Assembly (NCBI GenBank): GCA_017989935.1
Contig: JAGNOY010000106.1
Span: 1 to 6,925, forward strand
Origin: Chitinophagaceae bacterium
GTDB taxonomy: Bacteria > Bacteroidota > Bacteroidia > Chitinophagales > Chitinophagaceae
Direction of reading: 5' to 3'
Length of the DNA: 6,925 nucleotides
Part shown: one piece after another, positions 6,066 through 6,925 of the stretch
Layout of the letters: the number at the start of each line of letters is the position of its first letter
How positions within the stretch are numbered: the stretch's first letter is position 1
The notes under the pieces: generated by a model
Told to the model about the DNA's origin: nothing
Databases searched by the model: none
Seen by the model: the letters and a program-made list of their open reading frames with translations, nothing else
Program-made: the position numbers and the translations under genes

Positions 6066-6857
6066 ATGAAAATGAGAAGATTCACTTTTTTAATAGGATT
6101 ACTTTCTGCAGTGCTGAATTCATTTGCACAAGATCCACAAGATGTGCAAGCTTATATCGATAAGTATAAAAACTTAGCTGTAAGGGAACAAATCCGTGTT
6201 GGTATTCCTGCGGCAGTCACACTTGCCCAAGGAATTCATGAAAGTGCTGCTGGGAAGAGCGAACTTGCTACTATCGGCAATAATCATTTTGGCATCAAAT
6301 GTAAATCAACTTGGGAAGGAGAAACCATGGCCCATGACGATGATGCTAAACAAGAATGCTTTAGAAAATATCCTTCATCAGAACATTCATACATTGACCA
6401 TTCAGATTATTTAAAATCTAGTAATCGATATCACTTTCTATTTGATCTTGAATTAACGGACTATCATGGATGGACAAGTGGACTTAAACGAGCAGGCTAT
6501 GCAACGAATCCAGCTTACGTAAGAAGACTTGATGAAGTGATTGAAAAATACAATTTACAACAATATACCTACGAAGGCATACAGCAAGCGAATAAAACTA
6601 CAGGAGAAATTATTCCTGAAAACGACAAACCTATTAAAGAACCCACCCCAGCAAATTCTTCAATTTCAGTAAATAATAATGACCCTAAAACCTATTATAA
6701 AGGCTTGAAGGGTTTTTGGGCACACAAAGATGACCAGCTATTAAACATGGCTAATGAAAAAAATATCCGATACGCTAAATTACTTGCCCTAAATGATTTG
6801 GATGATGCACCCTTAGAAAATGACATGTTTATTTTTATTGAAAAAAACGAAAAATAG
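6066..6857 (+). CDS. Secreted glucosaminidase (GH73 type) with LysM-like region; frame broken near its 3' end
   Basis: The frame as read gives 263 residues. Residues 1-21 form a signal peptide (MKMRR, hydrophobic core, cut after NSFA). Residues about 25-165 are a glucosaminidase domain that cleaves N-acetylglucosaminyl bonds of peptidoglycan: IPAAVTLAQGIHESAAGKSELA (48-69) carries the likely catalytic Glu59, followed by NNHFGIKC (72-79) and GYATNPAYVRRL (144-155). A Pro/Asn-rich linker spans about 175-207. Residues about 210-258 (YYKGLKGFWAHKDDQLLNMA onward) resemble a LysM-like repeat. The stop at 6855-6857 falls just after A7 (6841-6847), and the -1 frame continues the expected LysM sequence to the window edge, so the intact gene is probably longer. 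The third gene of the operon, it starts three bases after the methyltransferase stop. It probably acts in cell-wall remodelling in the periplasm or outside the cell. Confidence 0.88.
   Translation: MKMRRFTFLIGLLSAVLNSFAQDPQDVQAYIDKYKNLAVREQIRVGIPAAVTLAQGIHESAAGKSELATIGNNHFGIKCKSTWEGETMAHDDDAKQECFRKYPSSEHSYIDHSDYLKSSNRYHFLFDLELTDYHGWTSGLKRAGYATNPAYVRRLDEVIEKYNLQQYTYEGIQQANKTTGEIIPENDKPIKEPTPANSSISVNNNDPKTYYKGLKGFWAHKDDQLLNMANEKNIRYAKLLALNDLDDAPLENDMFIFIEKNEK
6841..6848 (+). other. A7C tract with in-phase A AAA AAC slippery heptamer
   Basis: The codons at the end of the open frame are GAA AAA AAC GAA AAA TAG. The last A of GAA with AAA and AAC forms A AAA AAC, which fits the X XXY YYZ pattern for -1 slippage in the correct phase. 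A -1 slip there leads directly into CGA AAA ATA GGC, the frame holding the LysM continuation. Only about 70 bases downstream are visible, too few to judge a stimulatory structure well; none is obvious. Confidence 0.5.
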
Positions 6858-6925
6858 GCACCGAAGAATTTCATATAGTTCAACAAAATGAAAGCATGCA
6901 AGTTATTGCGCAAAAAGAAGCGATT
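6848..6925 (+). pseudogene. Continuation of the glucosaminidase in the -1 frame (LysM start, partial at window edge)
   Basis: From CGA at 6848 the -1 frame reads RKIGTEEFHIVQQNESMQV and then IAQKEAI, open for 26 codons exactly to the last base. The FHIVQQNESMQVIAQKEAI part has the form of a LysM N-terminal half (xHxVxxxESMxxIAxKxxI). Joined to FIFIEKK of the upstream frame it gives EKKRKIGTEEFHIV, which is what I would expect for this family. Adding one A to the A7 tract (6841-6847) restores a single frame. Whether the gene is truly broken, wrongly sequenced or recoded cannot be decided from the window. Confidence 0.75.

Noticed and set aside
1..6925. CRISPR array, insertion sequence, phage or defence genes
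   Set aside because: No regularly spaced repeats, transposase or integrase motifs, or known defence domains appear on either strand.

Overview
The window comes from an AT-rich member of the Bacteroidota, most like a Chitinophagaceae-type organism. The signs are a divergent trigger factor, promoter-like TAnnTTTG elements in place of the usual -10 box, A/T-rich translation starts without clear Shine-Dalgarno sequences, a secreted glucosaminidase with LysM-type repeats, and an SSS transporter of Bacteroidota type. The family-level placement is inference; no species can be named.

Left half (minus strand, read right to left). A promoter near 2770-2802 drives tRNA-Leu(UAG) at 2644-2723, preceded by a hairpin at the predicted start of its transcript. 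A strong intrinsic terminator (2612-2642) follows the tRNA. Next come trigger factor (tig, 1182-2567), which ends in five histidines, and a secreted protein of unknown function (184-1140) 41 bp downstream. The first 183 bases hold only AT-rich repeats and a small hairpin.

Middle (2778-3901). A small two-helix membrane protein of unknown function (about 3116-3610, plus strand) lies between two GC-richer, structured non-coding blocks, about 2949-3040 and 3631-3785. These look like dispersed intergenic repeats of the kind found in Bacteroidota genomes. The open frame of the membrane protein continues upstream through the first block, but that part does not read like real protein.

Right half (plus strand). 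Three tightly packed genes form an apparent operon: a sodium:solute symporter (3902-5422), a class I SAM-dependent O-methyltransferase (5424-6062) and a secreted GH73-type glucosaminidase with LysM-like repeats (from 6066). The most notable observation is that the glucosaminidase frame stops at 6857, just after an A7 tract, while the -1 frame stays open to the window edge and encodes a convincing continuation of the LysM region. The junction contains A AAA AAC in the slippery phase. A one-base deletion, a homopolymer sequencing error and real recoding are all possible. I saw no CRISPR array, transposase, phage gene or defence system; apart from the frameshift and the repeats this is mostly housekeeping chromosome.
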